Origin: Phycisphaeraceae bacterium
GTDB taxonomy: Bacteria; Planctomycetota; Phycisphaerae; Phycisphaerales; Phycisphaeraceae
Length of the DNA stretch: 64,000 bases
Assembly: GCA_029260595.1 (NCBI GenBank)
Contig: JAJDCY010000023.1
Location: 416,355-480,354 of the forward strand
Reading direction: 5' to 3'
The notes beneath the pieces are model-generated. The model did no database searches. It had not been told where the DNA came from and saw only the letters and a program-made list of their open reading frames with translations. The translations under genes were made by a program, and so were the position numbers. Position 1 is the first letter of the stretch; each line of letters begins with the position of its first letter. Shown here one piece after another: positions 38,069 through 46,025 of the stretch.

Positions 38069-38473
38069 CTAGGCTAGCAAACGCAGGCTTGACTGCATCA
38101 TTGTTTTCGTCGCTTCCGCCGCAGTAATGTTTGCCTCATACGCTCGGCTGGCTTCCATCGCGTTGATCAGTTCCGTCGTCGGATCGATGTTGGGGTAACC
38201 AACATAACCGTTCGCATCGGCTTCGGGGTGGCCGGGCTCATAGACCTGACGCAGGTCGCTCTGATCCAACAATACCTTGGAAACATGGACACCGTCGCCA
38301 CGGCCGGTCTCCGAGTCGCCCGTCGCGAAGATCGGGATCCGCCGACGGTACGGGGCGTAGTTGCCCTGGTCGTCGTAGATCGCGTTGCGATTGGCCAGGT
38401 TCGCCGCGATGACGTCCAGCCGCGTCCGCTGCGCCACCATTCCCGACGCCGAAGTATCCAGTGCACCAAACAT
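38069..38473 (-). CDS. flgC: Flagellar basal-body rod protein FlgC
   Basis: A 134-residue proximal rod protein. The N-terminal block is FGALDTSASGMVAQRTRLDV followed by IAANLANRNAIYDDQGNYAP, with the C-terminal EASRAYEANITAAEATKTMM and a final LRLLA. Both ends pack as helices in the rod. FlgC usually reads ...N.ANA.T; the NLANRNA here is a mild variation. It follows flgB by 50 bases. Confidence 0.95.
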   Translation of the reverse strand: MFGALDTSASGMVAQRTRLDVIAANLANRNAIYDDQGNYAPYRRRIPIFATGDSETGRGDGVHVSKVLLDQSDLRQVYEPGHPEADANGYVGYPNIDPTTELINAMEASRAYEANITAAEATKTMMQSSLRLLA

Positions 38474-38523
38474 AGTTAAGTCTCAAGCTACCGGATCGCA
38501 GTGGACCCGCACCCAACTAGCCG

Positions 38524-38958
38524 CTATACGCGTTCTCGGATCGCGATTGAAAGCAACGAAAACTCACTGCGTAGCATCTCGATCCCCATGTTGTGAGCCA
38601 GCGTGTTCTCCGCAAGGTCCTGCATCACTCTTTCAAGGTCTCGGTTGTTCTGGTCGTGGAACAGCACGCCCTGATTCGACTGGCCGGGCGTGGTTTCAAT
38701 CCGCCCGTGGTGGAACCGAAGCTGATCGGTATCGCGCAGCTCCAGCGGGCCGAACGTCGGGTCGGCGCTGTCACGGCGCTGATCGACCGCGTCGCGTAAC
38801 GCGGCTTGGAACGCCCCGGTATCCAGCTCGCGCGGCTTGAAGTAGGGCGTCGACAGGTTCGCCACGTTGTCGGTGATCACCCCGTGGCGCTGCTGCGTGA
38901 ACTGCACCACGCGCTCAAGCACCGGGAGGGCACCGCTATCGAGTAGGCCTACGATCAT
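38524..38958 (-). CDS. flgB: Flagellar basal-body rod protein FlgB
   Basis: A 144-residue proximal rod protein and the first gene of the main flagellar operon. It has ERVVQFTQQRHGVITDNVAN followed by LSTPYFKPRELDTGAFQAAL and a C-terminal HNMGIEMLRSEFSLLSIAIR, typical FlgB blocks. ATG 38958 begins MIVGLLDSG; the upstream frame to 38982 adds eight residues and would put the start nearer the promoter. A sigma-54-type promoter lies about 70-80 bases upstream, between this gene and the activator gene. Confidence 0.94.
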   Translation of the reverse strand: MIVGLLDSGALPVLERVVQFTQQRHGVITDNVANLSTPYFKPRELDTGAFQAALRDAVDQRRDSADPTFGPLELRDTDQLRFHHGRIETTPGQSNQGVLFHDQNNRDLERVMQDLAENTLAHNMGIEMLRSEFSLLSIAIRERV

Positions 38959-39025
38959 CAACGCACCCTTAGCAACATCCACTCAACCGAGCCGCCTCTC
39001 GGGCCGACCCTCCGCTACACACAAC

Positions 39026-39041
39026 GGCAATCCCGGTGCCA
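39026..39041 (-). promoter_or_regulatory. Sigma-54 (-24/-12) promoter of the flagellar operon
   Basis: On the minus strand the sequence TGGCACC-GGGA-TTGCC matches the RpoN consensus TGGCACG-N4-TTGCW at all core bases (GG of -24 and GC of -12, exact 4-base spacing). It is in the intergenic space upstream of flgB and immediately downstream of a gene for a sigma-54-dependent activator. Expected transcription start is about 39012-39014, giving a leader of roughly 55 bases to flgB. Confidence 0.8.
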
Positions 39042-39117
39042 CGATCACCGAGGCACCTCGCGCCCGACAATTTGCTTTCAGAACCCATCACGTCACGAAC
39101 GCCGGCCCCGCGACTAA

Positions 39118-39132
39118 GCGCAATTGTTGCGC
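39118..39132. promoter_or_regulatory. Perfect dyad upstream of the sigma-54 promoter (possible enhancer)
   Basis: GCGCAA-TTG-TTGCGC is a perfect 6+3+6 inverted repeat lying about 80-90 bases upstream of the -24 element and 9 bases after the activator gene's stop. NtrC-type activators bind dyads at such a distance. No T-run follows on the minus strand, so a terminator for the activator gene is less likely, though not excluded. Confidence 0.4.
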
Positions 39133-39140
39133 ATGCGAGG

Positions 39141-40514
39141 CTAGATCGTCTGAGCGACAAGGTTCATCTCCTTCCATTTCTTCAGCTTCAGCCCCAGGGT
39201 CCGTACCCCGATCCCCAGCGCCGCCGCCGTTCGTTGGCGGTTGCCGTTGAACTGGCCGAGTGTCTGCACGATCTGGTCACGCTCGACATCTTCTAGACGC
39301 CGACAGCCACTGCTAGCGTCCGCCCGCGATGCAGCGTCTTCCCTGCGGCCGGTAAGCCACGGCTGCACCAACCCGCCACTGATAACGGGATCGGATGTCA
39401 GCACGCTCGCACGCTCACAGATATTTTGCAGCTCGCGGACGTTGCCAGGCCAGTGGTACGCCTGCAGCACCGCGACGGCTTCGTCATCAAATGTTTTCGT
39501 TTCGACGCCCTCGCGATAGGCGACGCGCTCGATGAAGTGCTCGACCAACAGCGGGATGTCGTCCAGCCGGTCACGAAGCGGCGGCAGCCGTAGCGGCAAC
39601 ACATTGAGCCGATAAAAAAGGTCTTCGCGGAAGCTCCCGTCGGCGACGGACTGGGACAAGTCGCGATTGGTTGTTGCGACGACGCGGACATCAACCCGCA
39701 TAGTTTCGCTCGATCCGACCCGCTCAAACCCCTGTTCCTGCAAGACCCGCAGCAGCTTGGCCTGCAGTTGTGGGCTGATCTCACTGATCTCGTCGAGTAG
39801 CAGTGTGCCGCCATCGGCGAGTTCGAAGCGGCCTTTGCGCAACTTCTCCGCGCCCGTGAACGCGCCCTTTTCGTGCCCGAACAACTCGCTCTCGAGGAGG
39901 CTGCTAGATAGCGCGGCGCAGTTGACGCATAGCATGATCTTGTCGGCGCGCGGGCTTTGTGAGTGGATCATCCGCGACACGACTTCTTTGCCGGTGCCCG
40001 ACTCGCCGGTGACCAGGACCGTGCCGTGGCTCTGTGCGATCTGTTTCGCCTGAGCCGATAGCTGCTTCATGACCGGCGATTGCCCGACCAGCACGGATCG
40101 GTGTTCGCCGGAGGTTGCCTCAGGCTGCTGCGGCGTGTTCTCGCGATTTATCAACCGTCGGTGCTCGACCGCGCGGTGAACAGTGGTGACGAGTTGGTCG
40201 CCGTCAAACGGCTTCTGGACGAAATCAAAAGCCCCCTGCTTCATCGCGCACACCGCGACATCCACCGTCCCGAACGCCGTCATCAAGACCACCGGCAAGC
40301 CGGGGTCCGATTCCCGCAGGTGGGCGAGCAGTTCAACGCCGTCCATCTCCGGCATCTTCAGATCGGTCACAACAACCGTTGGCTCGTGGCGCGCGATCTG
40401 CTCCAGCGCAAGTCTGCCGTTGGACGCGGTTACCACCTGGTAGCCGGCGCGTTGAAGCGTCGTGCCGACGCCGTCGCGCATCATCTGTTTGTCGTCTACC
40501 ACCAATACCTTCAT
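39141..40514 (-). CDS. Sigma-54-dependent flagellar response regulator (NtrC/FlrC/FleR type)
   Basis: A 457-residue activator with three domains. The REC domain has Asp7, Asp8 and phospho-acceptor Asp51 (TDLKMPEMDG). The AAA+ domain has Walker A GESGTGKE at 170-177, the sigma-54 contact loop GAFTGA at 217-222, and Walker B LLLDEIS. A Fis-type helix-turn-helix closes the protein (QRTAAALGIGVRTLGLKLKK). It should be phosphorylated by the adjacent kinase and then open RpoN promoters, most obviously the one before flgB. RpoN itself is not in the window. Role by context: master activator of basal-body genes, like FlrC or FleR; the family alone would allow other nitrogen or stress roles. Confidence 0.92.
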   Translation of the reverse strand: MKVLVVDDKQMMRDGVGTTLQRAGYQVVTASNGRLALEQIARHEPTVVVTDLKMPEMDGVELLAHLRESDPGLPVVLMTAFGTVDVAVCAMKQGAFDFVQKPFDGDQLVTTVHRAVEHRRLINRENTPQQPEATSGEHRSVLVGQSPVMKQLSAQAKQIAQSHGTVLVTGESGTGKEVVSRMIHSQSPRADKIMLCVNCAALSSSLLESELFGHEKGAFTGAEKLRKGRFELADGGTLLLDEISEISPQLQAKLLRVLQEQGFERVGSSETMRVDVRVVATTNRDLSQSVADGSFREDLFYRLNVLPLRLPPLRDRLDDIPLLVEHFIERVAYREGVETKTFDDEAVAVLQAYHWPGNVRELQNICERASVLTSDPVISGGLVQPWLTGRREDAASRADASSGCRRLEDVERDQIVQTLGQFNGNRQRTAAALGIGVRTLGLKLKKWKEMNLVAQTI

Positions 40515-40533
40515 GCTCGTCCTCTGCCTCGGG

Positions 40534-41556
40534 TCACGCGACGGCTGGGGTGTACCGGCCTATCGGGGCGATCGTGGATACCGGGCTCGACGCCACGGTC
40601 GATTCGTCGCCGGCCAGGTTCAACTCGAACACCGCTCCGCCGTCGTTGTGCGCACTGATTGTCCCGCCGTGGGCGTCGATGATCCGGTGCACGATCGCCA
40701 GCCCGAGCCCGGTCCCGGTGTTCCGCGTGGTGAAGAACGGGTTGAAGATCCGATCGACATCCTTGTCGGCAATCCCCGCACCGGTGTCTCGGATCGAGAG
40801 CGTGACGCAGCCGCCGGTTCGAGTCGCGGAGCAGGTAAGTCGCCTCGGTGGCCGCCTCATGGTGGGGTCACCGGAATGGGCTCCGCCAACAGCCATGGCT
40901 TCGATCGCGTTCCGGATCAGGTTGATCAACGCTCGCTGCATCAACGCCGCGTCAGCGAACAAGGTAGCTGGAGACTCATCGTGATGAGCGGCGTCGCCAA
41001 CGCGCCGGACCTCGATCCCATCCGCGTCGATCTCCGGCTGACACGCAAGCAACGCATCATCAAAAAGACCGGGCACGGAGACCCAATTGCGTTCGGGTAA
41101 GATTTCCTGGGCGAAGCTCAGCACATCGGTGACAACACCGTCCAGCCCGCGGACAGCGGCGACGATCTTGCGGGCGGTGATCGCCAGCGGTGCCGTGTCG
41201 CCCTGCCATCGGCCGGCCAGGTCCTGGGCCAGCATGTCGGCGTATAGTTGGATCGCGGCCAGGGGGTTGCGTACCTCGTGGGCGATACCCGTCGCCATCT
41301 CTCCAAGTGCGGCGAGCCGCTTGGACCGTTGCAGTTGTGCGTTGGTGCTGACAAGTTCCTGCTGCAGCCGCAGGACCTGCCCGCGCAGCGAGTCGTGCGT
41401 GCGGCAAAGGTTCTCAGCCGTCTCGTTGTAGGCGCGCATCACCACGGCCAGTTCCTCACGCCGTCCGTCGGGGGCATCGGCGGCGAGGATCGGGTCTGTG
41501 CGATCCTGCTTGGCGCTTTGACTGGGCGTGGCAGGGGTATTCATTTCACGGTGCAT
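40534..41556 (-). CDS. Cytoplasmic sensor histidine kinase (FlrB/FleS/NtrB-like)
   Basis: A 340-residue soluble kinase without membrane segments or a clear PAS domain. A coiled-coil lead (about 35-82) enters the HisKA domain with phospho-His93 in GIAHEVRNPLAAIQ. The HATPase has the N box ALINLIRNAIEAM, G1 DTGAGIADKD and G2 GTGLGLAIVH. Lying 19 bases upstream of the sigma-54 activator and 6 bases downstream of the flgN-like gene, it is almost certainly that activator's partner. In FlrB/FleS-type systems the kinase is thought to sense flagellar assembly state; here the sensory input could be the coiled coil. AGGGGTGA precedes the ATG. Confidence 0.9.
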   Translation of the reverse strand: MHREMNTPATPSQSAKQDRTDPILAADAPDGRREELAVVMRAYNETAENLCRTHDSLRGQVLRLQQELVSTNAQLQRSKRLAALGEMATGIAHEVRNPLAAIQLYADMLAQDLAGRWQGDTAPLAITARKIVAAVRGLDGVVTDVLSFAQEILPERNWVSVPGLFDDALLACQPEIDADGIEVRRVGDAAHHDESPATLFADAALMQRALINLIRNAIEAMAVGGAHSGDPTMRRPPRRLTCSATRTGGCVTLSIRDTGAGIADKDVDRIFNPFFTTRNTGTGLGLAIVHRIIDAHGGTISAHNDGGAVFELNLAGDESTVASSPVSTIAPIGRYTPAVA

Positions 41557-41562
41557 GAGCGT

Positions 41563-42054
41563 TCACCCCTGACGGTTCGTGTATCGGGCCTGGCGAACCG
41601 GTGCCCCGGTCGTCTGGTAAGCGCGGGCTGCGGCACCGCCCTGACGGACCTTCCCAAGCTCATCACCGACCCGGTTGCGTCGGCCGACCAGCCGCTCGCT
41701 GTGGGCGCGATCCTGCTCGATGATGTGGCTAAGCGACGAGCGAACGTCGGCCAGGAGCGACTGGACGCGCGTGCGATCGGGGTCGGACAGGGTCGCTCGG
41801 AACGCCTCCCAGTCCGACCGATATTGGTCCAGATCGGTGTTGACCCGCCCAAGCTCCTCGACGAGTTGACGGCGGGTGGATAACAGCGTCAGCAACGACT
41901 CACACGAGCCGGTGGAGATGGTTTTCCCTTGCTCGTCGCTGAGTTCTTTGAGCCGGGTGTAGAGGGCCAGTTGACGCTCTAGCAATCCGATGAAAGCGGC
42001 GGTATCCAGAGCGTGTGTGCCGCAGGCGACCGCTTCGGGGGGTGTGTTGGTCAT
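41563..42054 (-). CDS. FlgN-like export chaperone
   Basis: A 163-residue, mainly helical cytoplasmic protein of FlgN type. It contains LLERQLALYTRLKELSDEQG then LLTLLSTRRQLVEELGRVNT, the long coiled pair seen in FlgN, and a Gln/Arg-rich tail. FlgN delivers the hook-filament junction proteins FlgK and FlgL, whose genes are not in this window. It is the first gene of a three-gene run with the kinase and the activator, so a role in sensing export status is also possible. ATG 42054 was chosen because the upstream extension (to 42090) lacks family character. Confidence 0.7.
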   Translation of the reverse strand: MTNTPPEAVACGTHALDTAAFIGLLERQLALYTRLKELSDEQGKTISTGSCESLLTLLSTRRQLVEELGRVNTDLDQYRSDWEAFRATLSDPDRTRVQSLLADVRSSLSHIIEQDRAHSERLVGRRNRVGDELGKVRQGGAAARAYQTTGAPVRQARYTNRQG

Positions 42055-42132
42055 CCATGACCCTCTCAGTTTCGCCGCTGCCCGGACCATTCGGCGGATC
42101 CATCCACCCGGCGGGCAGCCGTCTAAAATGTG

Positions 42133-42153
42133 TATCGGCTAGATGTACCGATA
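42133..42153. repeat. AT-rich inverted repeat upstream of the flgN-kinase-activator run
   Basis: TATCGG-N9-CCGATA is a perfect 6-base inverted repeat within an AT-rich patch (42124-42172) of an otherwise GC-rich gap between the flgN-like gene and the TPR gene. It may be an operator for the flgN-kinase-activator run. A GCCGATAC box on the minus strand overlaps it, but no well-spaced sigma-28 -35 is seen. Confidence 0.3.
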
Positions 42154-42265
42154 ATCCTTTGGAATTCTTTGCGTAGCGGCCGACGGGTCAAATGGGCGCG
42201 CGAAAAACCCTAACGCCGCCCTGCCCGACGTGCCCGCATCCGGCATTCCTGTTGGCAACCAACGG

Positions 42266-44776
42266 CTAAGGCGTGCCGGCTCCGGAGAAGCCCGCCGTCG
42301 CGTTGGCCTGCGAGCCAAACAGGTTCAACTCACTGCTCCAACGCAGCCAGTCTTCCCAGTGCTCACGCGTCATGGGCAGGCGGCTGGGGTCCTCGAAGGC
42401 CTCATCCGGGATGCGCTTGAGCTGCCAACGTGCCCGGTCGTTGGCGACCTTGGCTTGCTGGATCTGCCCCATCTCGCAGTACGCATTGACAATCTGGACA
42501 AGGGCGACCAGCGACGCAGGGTGGGTTTCCCAGCGTTTGGCCGCCTGGTCGTACAGACCGATCGCTTCGTCAAACCGCCCAAGGTCGTAAGCACAATCGG
42601 CGCGATAAAAATAGGCGTTGCGCAGCGCGACCCGCTGGATCGCCGGACCATCGGGCGCATCGGGGCGATCCAGTTCTTCGGTCACCCGGTCGAACAGGCC
42701 CTGGGCCGCCTCAAGCCGCCGGGCCCGCTCAGCCATCAACGCCATCTGCTTGGACTGCGGCATCGGTTTGGTGAGCGACTCATCCAACGCCGATACGGAT
42801 TGCCGGTACGCATCAGCCAGATCGAATCGCAGCATCACGCCGTCAGGGTCGCCGCCGAAGCGGTCGACGGCTTCGGTGAATCGTGTAATCGCGTCCTCGA
42901 ACCGCCCCTGACGGTGGTGCAGCTTGGCCAAGGCAATCAACCCCTCGCGGTACGGCGGGCTGTCGGGCGTGATCGCGCGGTGGTCGGTCAGCACGTGCTG
43001 GAGGATGCGCTCGGCCGCATCCATATCGCCGAGCGCCTCGTGGCTGCGTGCGAGCGGGACGAGGCTGGCGAGGGCTTCGGGGCTCTCGCCGTTGTCGTCG
43101 ACCAGTCCACGCAGCAGGTCGACGGCGGCTTGGTGATTGTTGCCGGATTGGTAGGCCAGCGCCAAACGCCGGGTCGCCTCGAGCTGGCGCGGGTCGCCGG
43201 CGCGGGTGCGAACGAACTCGTCGTAACCAGCGATCGCCTCGTCCCACGCCTGGGCCATGTCGTAGCTCATCGCCGAATCCCACAGGCTGTTGGCGTAGGC
43301 CTCCTCGTCGGTCGGCCCGATCGCTCGGGCGTACTGCATAAAGTAGTCACCGGCGATCCCGTAGTGGACGGCGGCCTCCTGGTTCAGCGCTCGGCCGGCC
43401 TCGTCGTCCGCCGCGGGCAAGCGGTCCGGTAGCGTGTCGGCATCGTCGCCGGCTGCTTCGGCGAGCCGCTGATTCGCCGTGCGCTGGTGCGTGCGGGCGA
43501 ACTCGAGCAACACTTCGGCGGGCAGGTCCGCGCGGTAGACGGGCTTGAGCAGGGTCAGGTACGCCAATGCCCGCTCGTAGTCCTCGCGCGCCGTTTCCTT
43601 CTCATAGTGAGACCCAATCGTGGTTGCGAGCAGGTCGAGCTTCTCCGGGTTGCGCCTGCGATCGACGTTGAACCGCTCGACGGCTTCACCGAGGTGCTGG
43701 AGCGCTTCGGCGTGGGCATCGAGTTTGGCTTCACAGTCGGCCCGCCCGACCAGGGCGTTGAAGTACACCTGCGATGTCGGAAAATCCTTGACCGCGGCGG
43801 TGAATCCCTCGAGCGCGACCTGCAGGTTGCCCGTCTCGGCAAGCTCGATTTGTGCCTGACCGACGAGGATATCGGCGTTGAGCGGGTCGGTCGGCTCAAG
43901 CGACTGCTGAGCGAGTTGGTACCAGCGCTGCGCCTCTGGGTACTCACCCAGCCGCTGGTAAGCCTTGGCGAGCATCACGCGGAGAGGGGCCATCGCCGCG
44001 TCCCCACCTTCATCCATGAGGTAGATCATTCGGCGCTGCAGGTACTGGATCGCCTGATGCGGCTGACCGGATTCGAGCAGGCCCCGTGTGTGTAGCACGA
44101 CCGCCCAACGCAAACCGGCGACGCGCGCCGCACGGTCGCGCTCTGCCCGGACCTCCTGCTCGTACCGGAGCATTAAGGGCGTGAGTTCCGCGACCCCGGC
44201 CCCGGCCTGCCTACGGCGCTCGATAATCTTCTTGATGACGCCGTATCGGCGGCGCGGTTCGAATTCGCGCAGCTCGTCGATCACCTCATCGGCTTTGACC
44301 TCGTTGCCAAGCGCGACATAGGTCTCAGCCAACCGCTGCAGGTGTGGGCCGTCCATCGTCTGGCCCATCTCGCGGGCCTTGAGATAGTAATCGCGCACCC
44401 TGGCATGATTCTCACGCTTGTCCCAGCCATGGTGGGCCTGCTGTTGATAGATCAGGTCGCCCCAGAGCATCTGGTAGCGCGCACGCTCCTGCGGGCTGGC
44501 GCCGGCGATGAATGGCTCAAGGCCAACCTTGAGCCGCGTCTGGGCCTCGTCGAGGTTGTTGGCTTTGAGGTATTGCGCGACCTCATCCAACACATCGGTG
44601 TACTGATCAGACTCGGCCTCGGGGATAACCTGATACAGCCCGACACCGAGCAACACCATGCCCAGGATTAGCATCGGCAGGTGCCAGACCTGCGACCAGG
44701 CGGGCGTGGTATCGACAGCGACCTCCGGCTCTTGAGGCTGCCCGTCGGCTTCAGTTGTATCCGTCTCGTCGACCAT
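42266..44776 (-). CDS. Membrane-anchored TPR-repeat protein
   Basis: An 836-residue protein: an acidic cytoplasmic N-terminus of about 30 residues, one membrane helix (LPMLILGMVLLGVGLYQVI), then about 780 residues of TPR-type helical hairpins outside the membrane. Examples are AYQRLGEYPEAQRWYQLAQQ and LAKLHHRQGRFEDAITRFTE and FDEAIGLYDQAAKRWETHPA. It resembles large TPR scaffold proteins common in planctomycetes. It is the start of the leftward run and lies 211 bases before flgN, but no motif ties it to motility. The start ATG 44776 has only a weak GAGA upstream. Confidence 0.7.
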   Translation of the reverse strand: MVDETDTTEADGQPQEPEVAVDTTPAWSQVWHLPMLILGMVLLGVGLYQVIPEAESDQYTDVLDEVAQYLKANNLDEAQTRLKVGLEPFIAGASPQERARYQMLWGDLIYQQQAHHGWDKRENHARVRDYYLKAREMGQTMDGPHLQRLAETYVALGNEVKADEVIDELREFEPRRRYGVIKKIIERRRQAGAGVAELTPLMLRYEQEVRAERDRAARVAGLRWAVVLHTRGLLESGQPHQAIQYLQRRMIYLMDEGGDAAMAPLRVMLAKAYQRLGEYPEAQRWYQLAQQSLEPTDPLNADILVGQAQIELAETGNLQVALEGFTAAVKDFPTSQVYFNALVGRADCEAKLDAHAEALQHLGEAVERFNVDRRRNPEKLDLLATTIGSHYEKETAREDYERALAYLTLLKPVYRADLPAEVLLEFARTHQRTANQRLAEAAGDDADTLPDRLPAADDEAGRALNQEAAVHYGIAGDYFMQYARAIGPTDEEAYANSLWDSAMSYDMAQAWDEAIAGYDEFVRTRAGDPRQLEATRRLALAYQSGNNHQAAVDLLRGLVDDNGESPEALASLVPLARSHEALGDMDAAERILQHVLTDHRAITPDSPPYREGLIALAKLHHRQGRFEDAITRFTEAVDRFGGDPDGVMLRFDLADAYRQSVSALDESLTKPMPQSKQMALMAERARRLEAAQGLFDRVTEELDRPDAPDGPAIQRVALRNAYFYRADCAYDLGRFDEAIGLYDQAAKRWETHPASLVALVQIVNAYCEMGQIQQAKVANDRARWQLKRIPDEAFEDPSRLPMTREHWEDWLRWSSELNLFGSQANATAGFSGAGTP

Positions 44777-44981
44777 ATCTATCTCGGCGTCCTTGCCGGT
44801 GGCTCGATTGTGGCGCGGACCGCGCGCCGCCCCCGAAGGTTATTCGGACCTATCGTCTATCCGGGTTAATCAGCGACAAGAATCGCATGACGACACAAGC
44901 TTTCCACAGGTTTTCCCCCGTGGAGGGCGGTCCTGGATGCGGCCACGGTTAGCCTCGCCGCCCGACCCGGCGAGCGCCGCC

Positions 44982-44987
44982 TATCAT
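44982..44987 (+). promoter_or_regulatory. -10-like TATCAT box before the agmatine deiminase gene
   Basis: TATCAT (5 of 6 to TATAAT) ends six bases before the ATG at 44994, so the mRNA may begin at the start codon. There is no Shine-Dalgarno. The -35 side is GC-rich and unclear. Confidence 0.4.
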
Positions 44988-44993
44988 CCTCGA

Positions 44994-46025
44994 ATGCCTG
45001 CGTACCGCACCTTCGACCGATCGGCCAAGGAGTTGGGCTACCGGATGCCCGGCGAATTCGAGCCGGTCGACGCGGTCTGGGTCACACCGCCGCACAACCT
45101 CGAGACCTGGCCGGCGTGTTTCGATCAGGCGGCCGAACAATTCGCTCGCTTCTTCAGCCTGCTCAAACAATCCGTTCCGGTACGGGACACATCGAAGCTG
45201 GGACTCGCAACGAACGATTCATGGATCCGCGACTATGGGCCGTTATTCGTTACTGACCGCAACGGGCACATCGCCTGCCACGACTTCGTCTTTAATTGTT
45301 GGGGCGACAAGTATCAGCCATACGACGACGACAACCGTGTGGCGACGCGTATCGCCGAGCACCTGGGCTTGCCGCTATGGAAACACAGCATGGTTCTGGA
45401 AGGTGGATCGATTGAGGTCAACGGCAGCGGCACGGTCATGACGACCCGGCAGTGCCTGCTCAATCCCAACCGCAACCCAGACCTGACCGCCAGCCAGATC
45501 GAAGAACACCTGCACAACGCCCTTGGCACGCGACACGTGATATGGCTGCCCGGTGGGATCCGGGGCGATGACACAGACGGCCACATCGATGACATCGCAC
45601 GATTCGTCGACCCACAGACGGTCGTCGCGGTGCGCACGAACGACACCAACCACCCCGACCACGACACGCTCGATCAGAACTGGCGTGCACTCGAAACAGC
45701 GGTAGATCAGGACGGACAGCGGCTCACCCTCCTCCCGCTGCCGATGCCGGATCCGGTCTTCCACGATTTTCCCGGCGACGACACCGAGCCGGCCGGGCGA
45801 CGCCAGCTTCCCGCGAGTTACGCGAACTTTCTGATCGTGAACCGGGCGGTCTACGTCCCGGTGTTCGGGCAGACACAGGACGACCGCGCACTCGCCGTGC
45901 TCGACGCGGCGATGCCCGGACACACCGTGGTGCCGGTGCGATCTGAGTACCTGGTGGTCGGGCTGGGCGCGTTGCACTGCTTGACGATGCAGCAGCCCCG
46001 AGCTGAGACGCCCGCCCGCGACTAA
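44994..46025 (+). CDS. Agmatine deiminase family protein (peptidyl-arginine deiminase type)
   Basis: A 343-residue guanidino-group-modifying enzyme, most likely agmatine deiminase, which makes N-carbamoylputrescine in polyamine synthesis. Family blocks are ATNDSWIRDYGPLFV (substrate Asp), EGGSIEVNGSGTVMTT, LPGGIRGDDTDGHIDDIARF with the catalytic His, and the C-terminal nucleophile Cys329 in GLGALHCLTMQQP. The ATG at 44994 starts right at MPAYRTFDRS; longer frames add sequence without family character. No N-carbamoylputrescine amidase gene is next to it. Its stop codon shares bases with the stop of the converging esterase gene. Confidence 0.93.
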   Translation: MPAYRTFDRSAKELGYRMPGEFEPVDAVWVTPPHNLETWPACFDQAAEQFARFFSLLKQSVPVRDTSKLGLATNDSWIRDYGPLFVTDRNGHIACHDFVFNCWGDKYQPYDDDNRVATRIAEHLGLPLWKHSMVLEGGSIEVNGSGTVMTTRQCLLNPNRNPDLTASQIEEHLHNALGTRHVIWLPGGIRGDDTDGHIDDIARFVDPQTVVAVRTNDTNHPDHDTLDQNWRALETAVDQDGQRLTLLPLPMPDPVFHDFPGDDTEPAGRRQLPASYANFLIVNRAVYVPVFGQTQDDRALAVLDAAMPGHTVVPVRSEYLVVGLGALHCLTMQQPRAETPARD

